Below are positions 39,892-51,162 of a DNA stretch of 51,582 nucleotides, one piece after another. A program made the translations under genes and the position numbers. The notes under the pieces were generated by a model. The model saw only the letters and a program-made list of their open reading frames with translations, searched no databases and was not told the origin of the DNA. The stretch is from Deltaproteobacteria bacterium (GTDB taxonomy: Bacteria > Myxococcota > Polyangia > Haliangiales > Haliangiaceae): assembly GCA_018262455.1 (NCBI GenBank), contig JAGSPR010000002.1, positions 1 through 51,582 of the forward strand. Direction: 5' to 3'. How positions within the stretch are numbered: position 1 is the stretch's first letter; every line of letters starts with the position of its first letter.

Positions 39892-40211
39892 AGGTCGTGG
39901 TCCGGATCCTCCTCGTCGCCGGCACGATCGCGGCCTGCGGTGACAACCGAGCGGGGCCGCCTGGCGATGCAGCACTCGTGTTCGAAGCGGGCGCCGACGC
40001 GCTCGGCGGCACGCTGTTCGGCGAGCCATGTACCCAGCCACCTGCTCCCGAGATCGGGATCTGTCATGAGGGCGAGGGTGGGTGTCACGACGAGGGCGCC
40101 GGGTCGGTGTGTCGGCCGTTCTGCCACGTCAACGGCGTGGCACAGTGCGAGGCACGCAACGGCAAGGAGTCGATCACCGATCGCGGTGCGTGCGTGTGCG
40201 TTCCGAAATGA
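39888..40211 (+). CDS. small cysteine-rich lipoprotein
   Basis: This 107-aa lipoprotein has a lipobox T-I-A-A-C17 and eight further cysteines spread from about residue 48 to the end (for example G-I-C-H, G-G-C-H, V-C-R-P-F-C, C-V-C-V), likely a disulfide-knot domain. GTG overlaps the prkA stop by 4 nt, so it is coupled to a cytoplasmic kinase gene, an odd pairing. The family is unknown. Confidence 0.55.
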   Translation: MKVVVRILLVAGTIAACGDNRAGPPGDAALVFEAGADALGGTLFGEPCTQPPAPEIGICHEGEGGCHDEGAGSVCRPFCHVNGVAQCEARNGKESITDRGACVCVPK

Positions 40212-40273
40212 CGCACTCGGACGACGCGCGCTGATCGGGATCTCAGGTACTTCAGTCAGCCCTGATTGCGCGG

Positions 40274-40279
40274 TATCCT
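40274..40279 (+). promoter_or_regulatory. -10 element (TATCCT) of the phosphoesterase gene
   Basis: GTATCCT ends 12 nt before ATG 40292. This would give a leader of only a few nucleotides. Confidence 0.4.
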
Positions 40280-40291
40280 CGATTCCCCGTC

Positions 40292-41593
40292 ATGAAACGT
40301 TGGATCACCGGTCTCCTGATCCTCGTCTGCTCGGGAGGCCCTGCGGCGGCGGATCCGCGCATGCTCAAGGGTCCGTATCTGCAGGACCTCGCGCCGACGT
40401 CGATCACGGTGATGTGGCAGCTCGACGAGGCGAAGCCCGCGCGGCTCGTGATCACCGGACCCGAGGGCGAGCGCACCCAGGACGTCGCGTCGGCGCGGAT
40501 CGCCGAGGCGACCGTGGAGGGGCTGCAGCCGTCGAGCCGCTATCGCTATCGCGTCGAGGTCGGGCCGACGACCTGGGACGGCGAGTTCGCGACCTCACCA
40601 CCCCTGGGCAAGGACATCCCGTTCTCGTTCATCGTCGTGGGCGATAGCCGCTCGGGCATGGAATCGCACCGCCGGGTGATCGACCGGATGTCCCAGGAGG
40701 TCCCCGATTTTGTCCTCGGCACCGGCGACATGGTCGACGATGGCTCGCGCCAGGATCAGTGGCAGCAGTTCTTCGATGTCGAGAACAAGATGCTGCGCGA
40801 CAACGTGTACTTCCCGTCGGTGGGAAACCACGATCGTCAGGGGCGTGGCCGGACCGCCGACACGTACCGCGCCTACTTCTCGGTGCCCGAGAATGGCGGC
40901 GACAGCGAGCGTTACTACGCCTTCGGCTACGCGAGCTCGAGGTTCCTCGTCCTCGACTCGAACATCTACAGCTTCGCGCTCACCGACCAGACCGCGTGGC
41001 TCGAGCGCGAGTTGATCGCCGCTCGCCAGGATCCGTCCATCCATCACGTGTTCGTGGTGATGCACCACCCACCATTCTCGATCTCGTTGCACGGTGGCGC
41101 GCGCGATCTCCGCGAGCGTTGGACGCCGCTGTTCGAGAAGTACCAGGTGAGCGCCGTGTTCTCCGGACACGATCATGTCTACGAGCGTGCCGAGCACGAG
41201 GGTATCCGCTACTTCGTGTCCGGCGGTGGCGGCGCGCCGCTCTATCCCCGGCGCCCGAAGTCGAACCCCATCGATCTCGAGGCCGTGAAGAAGTTCGAGC
41301 GCGTGTTCCACTACCTGCGGGTCACGATCACCGCCCAGCGAATCGAGGTGACGGGGATCCGCGCCGATGGCACCACGATCGAAACCACGACGTGGGCCGA
41401 CGGCCCGGCACCGCTCGACATGGCAGCCCCGGCGGCCGGCGGACCGTTGCCGCCGCAGCCGGCCATGTCGCCAGCCGCGCAGGAGTCTCGAACCCCCGAG
41501 CAGCCCGGGGGCTCGCTGCTGTGGGTAGGGTTGTGTGGCGTGGGGCTGCTGCTCGCCGCCGCGGTCGTCGTGGTGCGGACCCTGCGGCGCTGA
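40292..41593 (+). CDS. exported calcineurin-like metallophosphoesterase with FN3-like domain and C-terminal membrane anchor
   Basis: This 433-aa protein has a signal peptide (1-20), a purple-acid-phosphatase-type N-terminal FN3-like domain (about 25-105) and a metallophosphoesterase domain (about 110-335). All five metal motifs are present: G-D-S-R, G-T-G-D-M-V-D-D, G-N-H-D, M-H-H-P-P, and S-G-H-D-H. A Pro/Ala linker leads to a C-terminal membrane segment (about 407-430) and R-R end, so it is probably anchored with the enzyme outside the inner membrane. The substrate is not predictable from the sequence. Confidence 0.85.
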   Translation: MKRWITGLLILVCSGGPAAADPRMLKGPYLQDLAPTSITVMWQLDEAKPARLVITGPEGERTQDVASARIAEATVEGLQPSSRYRYRVEVGPTTWDGEFATSPPLGKDIPFSFIVVGDSRSGMESHRRVIDRMSQEVPDFVLGTGDMVDDGSRQDQWQQFFDVENKMLRDNVYFPSVGNHDRQGRGRTADTYRAYFSVPENGGDSERYYAFGYASSRFLVLDSNIYSFALTDQTAWLERELIAARQDPSIHHVFVVMHHPPFSISLHGGARDLRERWTPLFEKYQVSAVFSGHDHVYERAEHEGIRYFVSGGGGAPLYPRRPKSNPIDLEAVKKFERVFHYLRVTITAQRIEVTGIRADGTTIETTTWADGPAPLDMAAPAAGGPLPPQPAMSPAAQESRTPEQPGGSLLWVGLCGVGLLLAAAVVVVRTLRR

Positions 41594-41635
41594 CGTCCGC
41601 CCGCGAGCGGGTCAGGCGAGCCAGTTCCGTTGGGG

Positions 41636-41641
41636 TAGACT
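41636..41641 (+). promoter_or_regulatory. -10 element (TAGACT) of the CinA-like gene
   Basis: GTAGACT ends 6 nt before the GTG at 41648. Confidence 0.45.
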
Positions 41642-41647
41642 GGCGGC

Positions 41648-42394
<747 letters not shown>

Positions 42395-42431
42395 CGCGCG
42401 AACTCCGCGACCTGGCGTGGTAAGCGTAGCC

Positions 42432-43826
42432 ATGCCCGTCCAGCCGCGAACACCGCCAGGCGTGCTCGAGCTCCTTCCCCCGCAACAGCTCGCGTTCCAG
42501 CGCATGCTCGACACGATCCGCCGCGGCTTCGAGCGCTTCGGCTTCATGCCCGTCGAGACGCCCGCGTTCGAGCTGACCGACATCCTGCTCACGAAGTCGG
42601 GCGGCGAGACCGAGAAGCAGGTGCTGTTCGTGCAATCGACCGGCGAGCTGCAGGGCGTCGAGCAGGCGAGGGCGACATCCTCTGCACCGGCGGCGACGCC
42701 GAAGCACGCGCTGCGGTTCGATCTCACGGTCCCGCTCGCGCGCTACGTGGCCGAGCACGAGCACCAGCTCAACTTCCCGTTCCGGCGCTACCAGATCCAG
42801 CGGGTCTATCGAGGCGAGCGGCCGCAGAAGGGGCGCTACCGTGAGTTCTACCAGTGCGACATCGACGTGATCGGCAAGGACACCCTGGCGCTCGCCTACG
42901 ACGCCGAGGTCCCCGCCGTGATCTACGGGATCTTCCAGGAGCTCGCGTTCGGCGCGTTCACGATCCACGTCAACAACCGCAAGCTGCTGCGTGGTCTGCT
43001 CGACAGCCTCGGGATCGCGGGAGACAAGCACGCGGCCGTGCTGCACGAGGTCGATCGACTCGGCAAGCAAGCGCGACCCGAGATCGAGGCGCGGCTCGCG
43101 GGCGAGGCGGTCGGGATCGAGCCAGCCGTCGCGACGCGGCTGCTCGATCTGCTGACCCGCGACGCCGGGAACTCCGGCGCGATCCTCGAGACCCTGCGCC
43201 GCTTCGAACAGCCGACCCCGGCGTTCGTCGAGGGCCTCGCCGAGCTGACCCGCGTCTACGAGGGGACCCTCGCGCTCGGCGTGCCCGAGACCGCGCTGCG
43301 CATCGATCTGTCGATCGCGCGAGGGCTCGACTACTACACCGGCACGGTCTACGAGACCTTCCTCGACGAGCACCGCAAGCTCGGCAGCATCTGCTCGGGC
43401 GGCCGCTACGAGAACCTCGCGGGTCACTACACGAAGTCGAAGCTGCCGGGCGTCGGGATCTCGATCGGCGCGACCCGGCTGTTCTCGCAGCTGCTGGAGA
43501 TGAACGTGATCGGCGCGAACGTCGCCGCCGTCGCGCAGGTCGTCGTGCTGGCGGTCGAGCCCGAGCTCGCGTCGACCTATGCGGCGATCGCGACCGCGCT
43601 CCGGGCGGCGGGCCTCAACGTCGAGGTCTACGGTGGCGACGACAAGCTGGGCAAGCAGCTGAAGTATGCGGATCGCGCCAAGATTCCGCTGGCGCTGATC
43701 CTCGGTGCCCGAGAGCAAGCGAGCGGGATCGTGAAGATCAAGGATCTGCGGGCCAACACCGAGCACGAGATCGGTCGCGACCAGCTGGTGACCGACGTCC
43801 GACGGCTGCTCGATTCGCCGCGCTGA
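42432..43826 (+). CDS. hisS: histidine-tRNA ligase
   Basis: This class II aminoacyl-tRNA synthetase (464 aa) charges tRNA-His. Motif 2 is R-V-Y-R-G-E-R-P-x-x-G-R-Y-R-E-F-Y-Q-C-D, and the histidine-specific block R-G-L-D-Y-Y-T-G-T-V-Y-E is intact. The C-terminal anticodon-binding domain is at about 375-460. A short Ala/Ser/Pro-rich insertion lies at about 72-92. ATG 42432 is preferred over GTG 42417 because it gives the normal start and follows a weak TAAGCG hexamer. The length is slightly above the usual 420-430. Confidence 0.95.
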   Translation: MPVQPRTPPGVLELLPPQQLAFQRMLDTIRRGFERFGFMPVETPAFELTDILLTKSGGETEKQVLFVQSTGELQGVEQARATSSAPAATPKHALRFDLTVPLARYVAEHEHQLNFPFRRYQIQRVYRGERPQKGRYREFYQCDIDVIGKDTLALAYDAEVPAVIYGIFQELAFGAFTIHVNNRKLLRGLLDSLGIAGDKHAAVLHEVDRLGKQARPEIEARLAGEAVGIEPAVATRLLDLLTRDAGNSGAILETLRRFEQPTPAFVEGLAELTRVYEGTLALGVPETALRIDLSIARGLDYYTGTVYETFLDEHRKLGSICSGGRYENLAGHYTKSKLPGVGISIGATRLFSQLLEMNVIGANVAAVAQVVVLAVEPELASTYAAIATALRAAGLNVEVYGGDDKLGKQLKYADRAKIPLALILGAREQASGIVKIKDLRANTEHEIGRDQLVTDVRRLLDSPR

Positions 43827-43835
43827 TCGAAGTCA

Positions 43836-43860
43836 CCCCACGGGGAGGGTCCCCTTGGGG
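43836..43860 (+). terminator. hairpin terminator after hisS
   Basis: CCCCACGGGGA, 3-nt loop, TCCCCTTGGGG forms an 11-bp stem with one mismatch, 9 nt after the hisS stop. It is followed by GC-rich sequence rather than a T-tract. The remaining about 90 nt to the next promoter hold no gene that I can see. Confidence 0.6.
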
Positions 43861-43950
43861 GGCGCGGCAGGGCGTCTGGCGCAGAAAGTCTCGAAAGCGC
43901 TGCAGATCAGCAGAGATCCCGCGGGGCGGCGGCTTTACGTGGCTCGTCGT

Positions 43951-43970
43951 GGCTGCTAAACCCGGCAGCC
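43951..43970 (+). promoter_or_regulatory. palindrome over the pyrC promoter and start site
   Basis: GGCTGC (43951-43956) and GCAGCC (43965-43970) are perfect inverted copies separated by 8 nt. The second half ends one base before the pyrC ATG. The spacer holds a -10-like TAAACC (43957-43962), preceded by TGC, that ends 8 nt before the ATG. A protein bound here would block both RNA polymerase and the start codon, and the hairpin could also form in RNA. Confidence 0.5.
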
Positions 43971-45272
43971 ATGGATCCCGGGGATCTGGTCTTGCGAGGC
44001 GGCCGGGTGTTCGACCCGCGCCCCGGTCGATCCGAGGCATGGATGATCGCGGATGTTCGCATCGCCGGGGGCCGGATCGTCGAGATCGGTCGAGGCCTGA
44101 TCGGCGGACGCATCGTGGACGTCAGCGACCTGTGGGTCGTGCCGGGGCTCATCGACCTCCACGTCCACCTCCGCGAGCCGGGGCAGGAGTACAAGGAAGA
44201 CATCGAGACCGGGACGCGCGCCGCGGCTGCCGGCGGCTTCACGACGATCTGCTGCATGCCGAACACCCGACCGGTCAACGACCAGCGCACGGTGACCGAG
44301 GTCATCGTGCGGCGGGCTCGCGAAGTCGGGCTGGTACGCGTCCGGCCGATCGGCGCGATCACCCAGGGGCTCGAGGGCAAGGCCCTCGCCGACATCGCGG
44401 ACATGAAGGAGGGCGGCATCGTCGCGATCTCCGACGATGGTCGCCCGGTGATGAACTCCGGGCTGATGCGGCGCGCGTTCGAGTACGCCCGCACGTTCGA
44501 CCTGCCGGTGGTGCAGCACGCCGAGGATCTCGATCTCAGCGAGGGCGGGGCGATGAACGAGGGCGCGGTTTCGACGCGCATCGGCATCCGCGGCCAGCCC
44601 GCGTGCGCCGAGAGCGCCATGGTGGCGCGTGACCTCGAGATCGCCGAATGGACCGGAGCGCGTTACCACGTCGCCCACGTCTCGACCGCGCGCACCGTGG
44701 CGCTCGTCCGCGACGCCAAGCGCCGCGGGCTGCCGGTGACCTGCGAGGTGACGCCACACCACCTCGCGCTCACCGACGAGGCGTGCAGCCACTACGACAC
44801 CAAGGCCAAGGTGATGCCGCCGCTGCGCACCGCGGCGGACCAGGAGGCGCTGCTCGAGGCGCTCGCCGACGGCACGATCGATTGCATCGCTACCGATCAC
44901 GCGCCGCACTCACCCGTCGAGAAGGACGTGGAGTTCGAGTGCGCCGCGCCCGGCATGCTCGGGCTCGAGACCGCGCTGCCGATCATCCTCGATTTCGTCC
45001 GGATGGGCACGCTCGACGACCGGCGCGCGATCGAGGCCCTGACCTCGGCCCCGGCGCGCGCATTCGGGCTGCCGGGAGGCTCGCTCGCCGTCGGTGCGGT
45101 GGCGGATCTCTGCGTGATCGATCCCGAGCGCCCGGTGACGATCAGCGCCGAGGGGCTCGCGAGCAAGTCGAAGAACACCCCGTTCCTCGGCCAGACCCTG
45201 GCCGGCCGGGCCGTCCTGACGATGGTCGAAGGCCGCGTGGTGTTCGACCTCGACGGAAGGGTCCGCGGATGA
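43971..45272 (+). CDS. pyrC: dihydroorotase
   Basis: This enzyme forms dihydroorotate in pyrimidine synthesis. The 433-aa sequence is of the longer, class I type. It has H-V-H-L-R-E-P-G-Q (metal histidines and substrate Arg), the D-D-G-R-P-V and V-Q-H-A-E-D motifs, and the A-T-D-H-A-P-H site. The ATG follows a palindrome and -10. It overlaps carA by 4 nt. In many bacteria pyrB lies just upstream of class I pyrC; here it is absent and the nearest upstream gene is hisS. Confidence 0.92.
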   Translation: MDPGDLVLRGGRVFDPRPGRSEAWMIADVRIAGGRIVEIGRGLIGGRIVDVSDLWVVPGLIDLHVHLREPGQEYKEDIETGTRAAAAGGFTTICCMPNTRPVNDQRTVTEVIVRRAREVGLVRVRPIGAITQGLEGKALADIADMKEGGIVAISDDGRPVMNSGLMRRAFEYARTFDLPVVQHAEDLDLSEGGAMNEGAVSTRIGIRGQPACAESAMVARDLEIAEWTGARYHVAHVSTARTVALVRDAKRRGLPVTCEVTPHHLALTDEACSHYDTKAKVMPPLRTAADQEALLEALADGTIDCIATDHAPHSPVEKDVEFECAAPGMLGLETALPIILDFVRMGTLDDRRAIEALTSAPARAFGLPGGSLAVGAVADLCVIDPERPVTISAEGLASKSKNTPFLGQTLAGRAVLTMVEGRVVFDLDGRVRG

Positions 45273-46417
45273 CCGCGACCTCCACGCGCTGGCCCGTCGC
45301 GCTCGTGCTCGAGAACGGCAAGATCTTCGAGGGCGAGGGGTTCGGCGCCCGCGCCGAGTCGATCGGCGAGGTCGTGTTCAACACGTCGATCACGGGCTAC
45401 CAGGAGATCATCTCGGACCCGTCCTACTGCGGGCAGATCGTGGTGATGACGGCCACGCAGATCGGCAACGTCGGCGTCAATCCCCAGGACCTCGAGGCCA
45501 GGCGCGTCGCGTGCGCAGGGCTGGCGGTGCGCGAGAGCTCGCCGCTGCCGGCAAGCTGGCGCTCGCAGGGCACGCTGCCGCACTGGCTCGAACAGAGCGC
45601 GGTGCCGGGAATCGATGGCATCGACACCCGCGCGCTGACGAGGATGCTGCGTGATCAGGGCGCGATGCGCGGCGCGATCACGCCGCACGTCTCCGAGTTG
45701 CCTGCCGTGCTTGCCCGGGTCCGAGCCGCGCCCGTGATGGCAGGCCTCGATCTCGTGCCGCGCGTCACCAGCACGGCGCGTTACGAATGGGCGGAGCCGA
45801 GCTGGCACGCGCTCGACGACGGCCGCGCGATCGCCACGCCGCCGATCTCGTACCACGTCGTCGCCTACGACTTCGGCATCAAGGAGAACATCCTGCGCCA
45901 GCTACGCGACATCGGCTGCCGCGTCACGGTGGTGCCCGCGAGCACGCCTGGGCGCGAGGCGCTCGCGCTCGGCGGCGATGGGTTCTTCCTGTCCAACGGT
46001 CCCGGCGATCCGGCCGCGGTGTCCTACGGCGTGCAAGCCGTCAAGGAGCTCTGCGCGAGCGGCAAGCCGGTGTTCGGGATCTGTCTCGGTCATCAGATCC
46101 TTGGCCTCGCGCTCGGCGCCCGGACCTCGAAGCTGTCGTTCGGCCACCACGGCGGCAACCACCCTGTACTCGATCGCACGACCGGCAAGGTCGAGATCAC
46201 CTCGCAGAACCACGGCTTCGTCGTCGACCAGGACACGCTGCCGTCGGGCGTGCATGTCACGCACGAGAACCTGTTCGATCACAGCAACGAGGGGATCGCG
46301 GTCGAGGGCAGGCCGATCTTCAGCGTGCAGTACCACCCCGAAGCGAGCCCTGGACCCCACGACGCCGGCTACCTGTTCGTCCGGTTTCGCGAGCTCCTCC
46401 GCAAGGCGCGTTCGTGA
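45269..46417 (+). CDS. carA: carbamoyl-phosphate synthase small subunit
   Basis: CarA is the glutamine amidotransferase subunit that feeds ammonia to CarB for pyrimidines and arginine. The 382-aa sequence has the family N-terminal domain ([13 protein letters not shown]) and a class I glutaminase with nucleophile C272 in G-I-C-L-G-H-Q. The catalytic His and Glu lie near the end (Q-Y-H-P-E-A). It is translationally coupled to pyrC and to the next gene by 4-nt overlaps. carB is not in the window. Confidence 0.95.
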   Translation: MTATSTRWPVALVLENGKIFEGEGFGARAESIGEVVFNTSITGYQEIISDPSYCGQIVVMTATQIGNVGVNPQDLEARRVACAGLAVRESSPLPASWRSQGTLPHWLEQSAVPGIDGIDTRALTRMLRDQGAMRGAITPHVSELPAVLARVRAAPVMAGLDLVPRVTSTARYEWAEPSWHALDDGRAIATPPISYHVVAYDFGIKENILRQLRDIGCRVTVVPASTPGREALALGGDGFFLSNGPGDPAAVSYGVQAVKELCASGKPVFGICLGHQILGLALGARTSKLSFGHHGGNHPVLDRTTGKVEITSQNHGFVVDQDTLPSGVHVTHENLFDHSNEGIAVEGRPIFSVQYHPEASPGPHDAGYLFVRFRELLRKARS

Positions 46418-47082
46418 CCGGCGGGGAGGGGCGGGATCAGAGCCCCGCTGCCTTGCTCGAGCAGGTCACCGACGAGCTGTACGCGCGCCACACCGCCGAT
46501 TTCGAGCTCGCGGCCACCGCACGCCGCGAGTACGAGGAACGTCGCGGCAAGGTTCATCAGGATGACGAGCTGTGGGAGGCGTGGAGCGCAGCGTTCGTCG
46601 AATGGTTCGTGGTCGAGCGCGTCGCGCCGGGTCACCAGGTGCCGCCCGCGGCGCTGACGTATCGCGAGCTCGTCGCGGCGGGGGATCGACGGGCCGAGGT
46701 GGTGAGCGCGCTCGTGACGTCGCAGCGCAGCCTGTTCGAGGTGGGCGCCGTCGCGCGCGGGCGGGTCGAGCTGCTGGATCTGCTCGGTGGCGCCACGTTC
46801 TCGGTGCACGAGCAGCGGGCGCTCCATGGCGTCGAGGTCGGCGATGTCGCCGAGTTGCGGCTGATCGGCGTCGCTGGCGAGGTGCGGTTCGGGCGGACGT
46901 TCGTGTATCACCCGAAGGCAGCGCGGGTCGCGATCGTCGAGCGGGCACGCAGCATGCTCGCGAAGGGTGGGACGCGCCGCGACGTGATCGATCACATCGC
47001 GCAGCTCCGCGTGCAGGTGACGCGGTACCGGCACATGCCGGCTGCGCGCGTCTACGAGCTCGGCTCGCGGATCATGGGATGA
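46414..47082 (+). CDS. unknown cytoplasmic protein in the pyr operon
   Basis: I do not recognise the family of this 222-aa protein. It has no signal or membrane segment. A helical N-terminal half contains [16 protein letters not shown] central strand-rich part has [22 protein letters not shown]-terminal helix is rich in Arg ([12 protein letters not shown]). GTG overlaps the carA stop and its own stop overlaps the next ATG, so it is coupled on both sides. Codon use matches its neighbours. Confidence 0.6.
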   Translation: MTGGEGRDQSPAALLEQVTDELYARHTADFELAATARREYEERRGKVHQDDELWEAWSAAFVEWFVVERVAPGHQVPPAALTYRELVAAGDRRAEVVSALVTSQRSLFEVGAVARGRVELLDLLGGATFSVHEQRALHGVEVGDVAELRLIGVAGEVRFGRTFVYHPKAARVAIVERARSMLAKGGTRRDVIDHIAQLRVQVTRYRHMPAARVYELGSRIMG

Positions 47083-47977
47083 TCTTGCGCGCGTCGAGGG
47101 TCGCGGTGGCGACGATCCTCGTCGGAACCGTGACGGCGTCGGCTGATCCGCCGCGCGAGGCGCCGACCGAGATCGAGCTCGATCGCGCCGAGCCGTCCGC
47201 CGGTCGCACCGAGCTCGGGTTCGATGGTGGCGCGCCGATCGAGGGCTGGGGCGTGACCGTGGCGGCGGGCTGGCTCGAGCATCCGCTGGCGCTCCCAGGA
47301 TCCGCCGGCGGGCTGCTGCCGGTCCGCAGGCGCGAGACCGGATCGCTCGGCGGCGCGCTCGCGCTTGGCACGAGCGTGGTGGTCGACGCGCGCCTTGCGT
47401 TCGCGCACCAGGTCGGTGATCGGCTGCGCGGGCAGGGCGACCCGCGCCCGCTCGATCGCTGGGTGCCGGGAGATCTCCGGATCGGGACTCGCCTGCGGGT
47501 CGCCGGCTCCGCGGCGCGCGCCGTGTTCGTGCGCGGCGATCTGACGTTGCCGACCGGCGACGAGCTCGACTTTTCGGGCGACCCGAGCTGGAGCCTCGCG
47601 TGGCGGCTGATCGGGCGCGCGACGCTGCCACACGGCATCGTGGTCGCAGCGACCGCCGGGATCCGGTTCCGCGGCGAGGAGGTCATCGTCGCGGACCGGC
47701 TGGTCGGCAACGAGGTCCTCGCGGCGACCGGGTTCGCGGTGCCCATCCCGCCGATCCGGCCGCTGTGGTGTGTCGCCGACCAGGTCAAGCTCACCGCCGA
47801 GATCTCCGGCGTGCTCGGTGATGACGTCGGGATGGGGAGGGGGCCGTCGCCGGCCGAGGTGAGGCTTGGCGTCGTCACGCGGCCGCTGCCCTCGGTCACG
47901 CTCGGCGTGCGTGCCGGGGCAGGGCTCTCGGATCAGATCGGCGCGCCGCGAGCTCGCGTGACGCTGGAGCTGACCTA

Positions 47978-49469
<1,492 letters not shown>

Positions 49470-49480
<11 letters not shown>

Positions 49481-50084
49481 GTTCGCCCACGCGCATCACG
49501 CGACGACCTTGGCACACCAGCTCGCCGGCCGCCAAGCGCCGTACGACTATCGGCAGCAGGCGGTGCTCCTCGCGCTGGATCCGGCTGTGGAGGCTCGTGG
49601 CATCGTCGCCGTCTTCGACCGGCACCGCGGCCTGAGCGATGATCGGCCCGAGGTCCAGGCTGGTATCGACGAAGTGCACCGTGACGCCCGAGAGCTTGAC
49701 CCCGAACTCGATCGCCTGGGCCGGCGCGTCGAGCCCGGGAAACGCGGGGAGCAGCGACGGATGGGTGTTGAGGATCCGGTGCGGAAACCGGTCCACGAAG
49801 TGCGCCGTCAGGACCCGCATGAACCCGGCGAGCACGACGGCCTCGACGCCATGACGTCCCAGCGCCTCGAGGAGCCGGTCCTCGAACACGGTCCGCTCCA
49901 GCCCGCGATGGTCGATGACCTCCGCCGGGACCCCGGCCCCCGTGGCCCGCGCGAGCGCGGGGGCGTCAGGTTTGTTCGAGATCACCACGGCGATGGTCGC
50001 TGGAGCGAGCTCGCCGCATCGCTCGGCGTCGAGCAGCGCCTGGAGGTTCGTCCCGTTGCCCGAGACCAGCACGCCGAGCTTCAT
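49470..50084 (-). CDS. purN: phosphoribosylglycinamide formyltransferase
   Basis: PurN transfers formyl from 10-formyl-THF to GAR in purine synthesis. The 204-aa sequence has N-terminal G-N-G-T-N-L-Q-A-L and the catalytic block N-T-H-P-S-L-L-P-A-F-P-G with its Asn and His. The downstream D-x-x-L-D-L-G-P-I-I supplies the Asp. The length is normal. ATG at 50084 gives the usual M-K-L-G-V-L-V-S-G start, 11 nt after purM, so the two are co-transcribed. The next gene overlaps its end. Confidence 0.95.
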
Positions 50085-50095
50085 GATGGGGTGGG

Positions 50096-51130
50096 TCAGA
50101 TCTGGCGCGACGGCTCGCCATCTCCGCGAGGGACCAGCTTGCCGACCACGCGGGCTCGCGAGTCGCGCAGCAGCTCGACCACCTGCACGGCGAGGTTCGC
50201 CGGGACGATGATGACCATCCCGAGTCCCATGTTGAACGTGCGCCGCATCTCGAGCTCCTCGACGCCGGCGCTGGCGATCAGCTGCATGATCGGAGGGACC
50301 TCCCAGGTCCGCGGGTCGAGCTCGACGGCGAGCGTCGGATCGTCGCCGAAGATTCGCGGCGGGTTCTCGACGAGGCCACCGCCGGTGATGTGGGCCGCGG
50401 CCTTCCACGGAACCTTGGCGTCGCGCAGCCGCGCGAACGCGTCGGCGTAGATGATGGTGGGACAGAGCAGGGCGTCGGCGACGCTGGCGCCAGCGAGCAG
50501 GTCGGGCCTGGCCTCGAGGGGAAGCTTGAGCACCTCCAGCACGACCTTGCGGGCCAGGGAGTGGCCGTTCGAATGCAGGCCGGCCGACGGCAAGCCGATC
50601 ACCACATCGCCGGCCGCGAGGTCACGTTGTGGCCGGATCGCGTCGCGCTCGACCACGCCGACCGAGAACCCGGCCAGATCGTAGTCGCCGCCGTGATAGA
50701 GCCCTGGCAGCTCGGCGGTCTCGCCGCCGACGAGCGCGCAACCTGCCTGACGGCAGCCTTCCGCGATCCCCGCGATCACCGATGCGGCGACGTCGACGTC
50801 GAGCGCGCCGGTGGCGAAGTAGTCGAGGAAGAACAGCGGCTCGGCGCCGGTGACGAGCACATCGTTGACACACATCGCGACGAGGTCGATGCCGATCGTG
50901 TCATGCCGCTTCGCGGCGAGCGCGGTCTTCAGCTTGGTCCCCACGCCGTCGGTCCCGCTGACGAGCACCGGGTTCGTGTAGGCGGTCGGGATCCGGCACA
51001 GCGCCGCGAAGCCACCGATCCCGCCGAGCACCTCGGGGCGCATGGTCGACTTCGCCAGGGGCTTGATCCGGTCGACGAGCGCGTTGCCAGCATCGATGTC
51101 GACGCCCGCATCTTTATAGGTGATCGCCAT
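50096..51130 (-). CDS. purM: phosphoribosylformylglycinamidine cyclo-ligase (AIR synthetase)
   Basis: PurM makes aminoimidazole ribotide from FGAM with ATP. The 344-aa sequence is full length. It has [11 protein letters not shown] near the N-terminus, the [10 protein letters not shown] nucleotide loop, G-G-E-T-A-E-L-P-G, and [13 protein letters not shown] 51130 gives the standard start. It follows a minus-strand TATGGT by 14 nt, and the gene is first in a purM-purN-oxidoreductase operon. Confidence 0.95.
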   Translation of the reverse strand: MAITYKDAGVDIDAGNALVDRIKPLAKSTMRPEVLGGIGGFAALCRIPTAYTNPVLVSGTDGVGTKLKTALAAKRHDTIGIDLVAMCVNDVLVTGAEPLFFLDYFATGALDVDVAASVIAGIAEGCRQAGCALVGGETAELPGLYHGGDYDLAGFSVGVVERDAIRPQRDLAAGDVVIGLPSAGLHSNGHSLARKVVLEVLKLPLEARPDLLAGASVADALLCPTIIYADAFARLRDAKVPWKAAAHITGGGLVENPPRIFGDDPTLAVELDPRTWEVPPIMQLIASAGVEELEMRRTFNMGLGMVIIVPANLAVQVVELLRDSRARVVGKLVPRGDGEPSRQI

Positions 51131-51144
51131 CCGCCGCCCCGTTT

Positions 51145-51154
51145 ACCATATGAT
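51145..51154. promoter_or_regulatory. overlapping divergent -10 elements of purM and the glycosyltransferase gene
   Basis: ACCATATGAT contains a minus-strand TATGGT (51150 down to 51145) for purM and a plus-strand TATGAT (51149-51154) for the glycosyltransferase GTG at 51163, 8 nt later. The two hexamers share two bases, so both polymerases cannot bind at once. Confidence 0.5.
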
Positions 51155-51162
51155 GCGCGCAA

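Noticed and set aside
41500..41593. PEP-CTERM- or MYXO-CTERM-like sorting signal at the phosphoesterase C-terminus
   Set aside because: A hydrophobic segment and terminal Arg are present, but the signature motif (C-G-C or P-E-P) before it is not, so a plain membrane anchor is the simpler reading.
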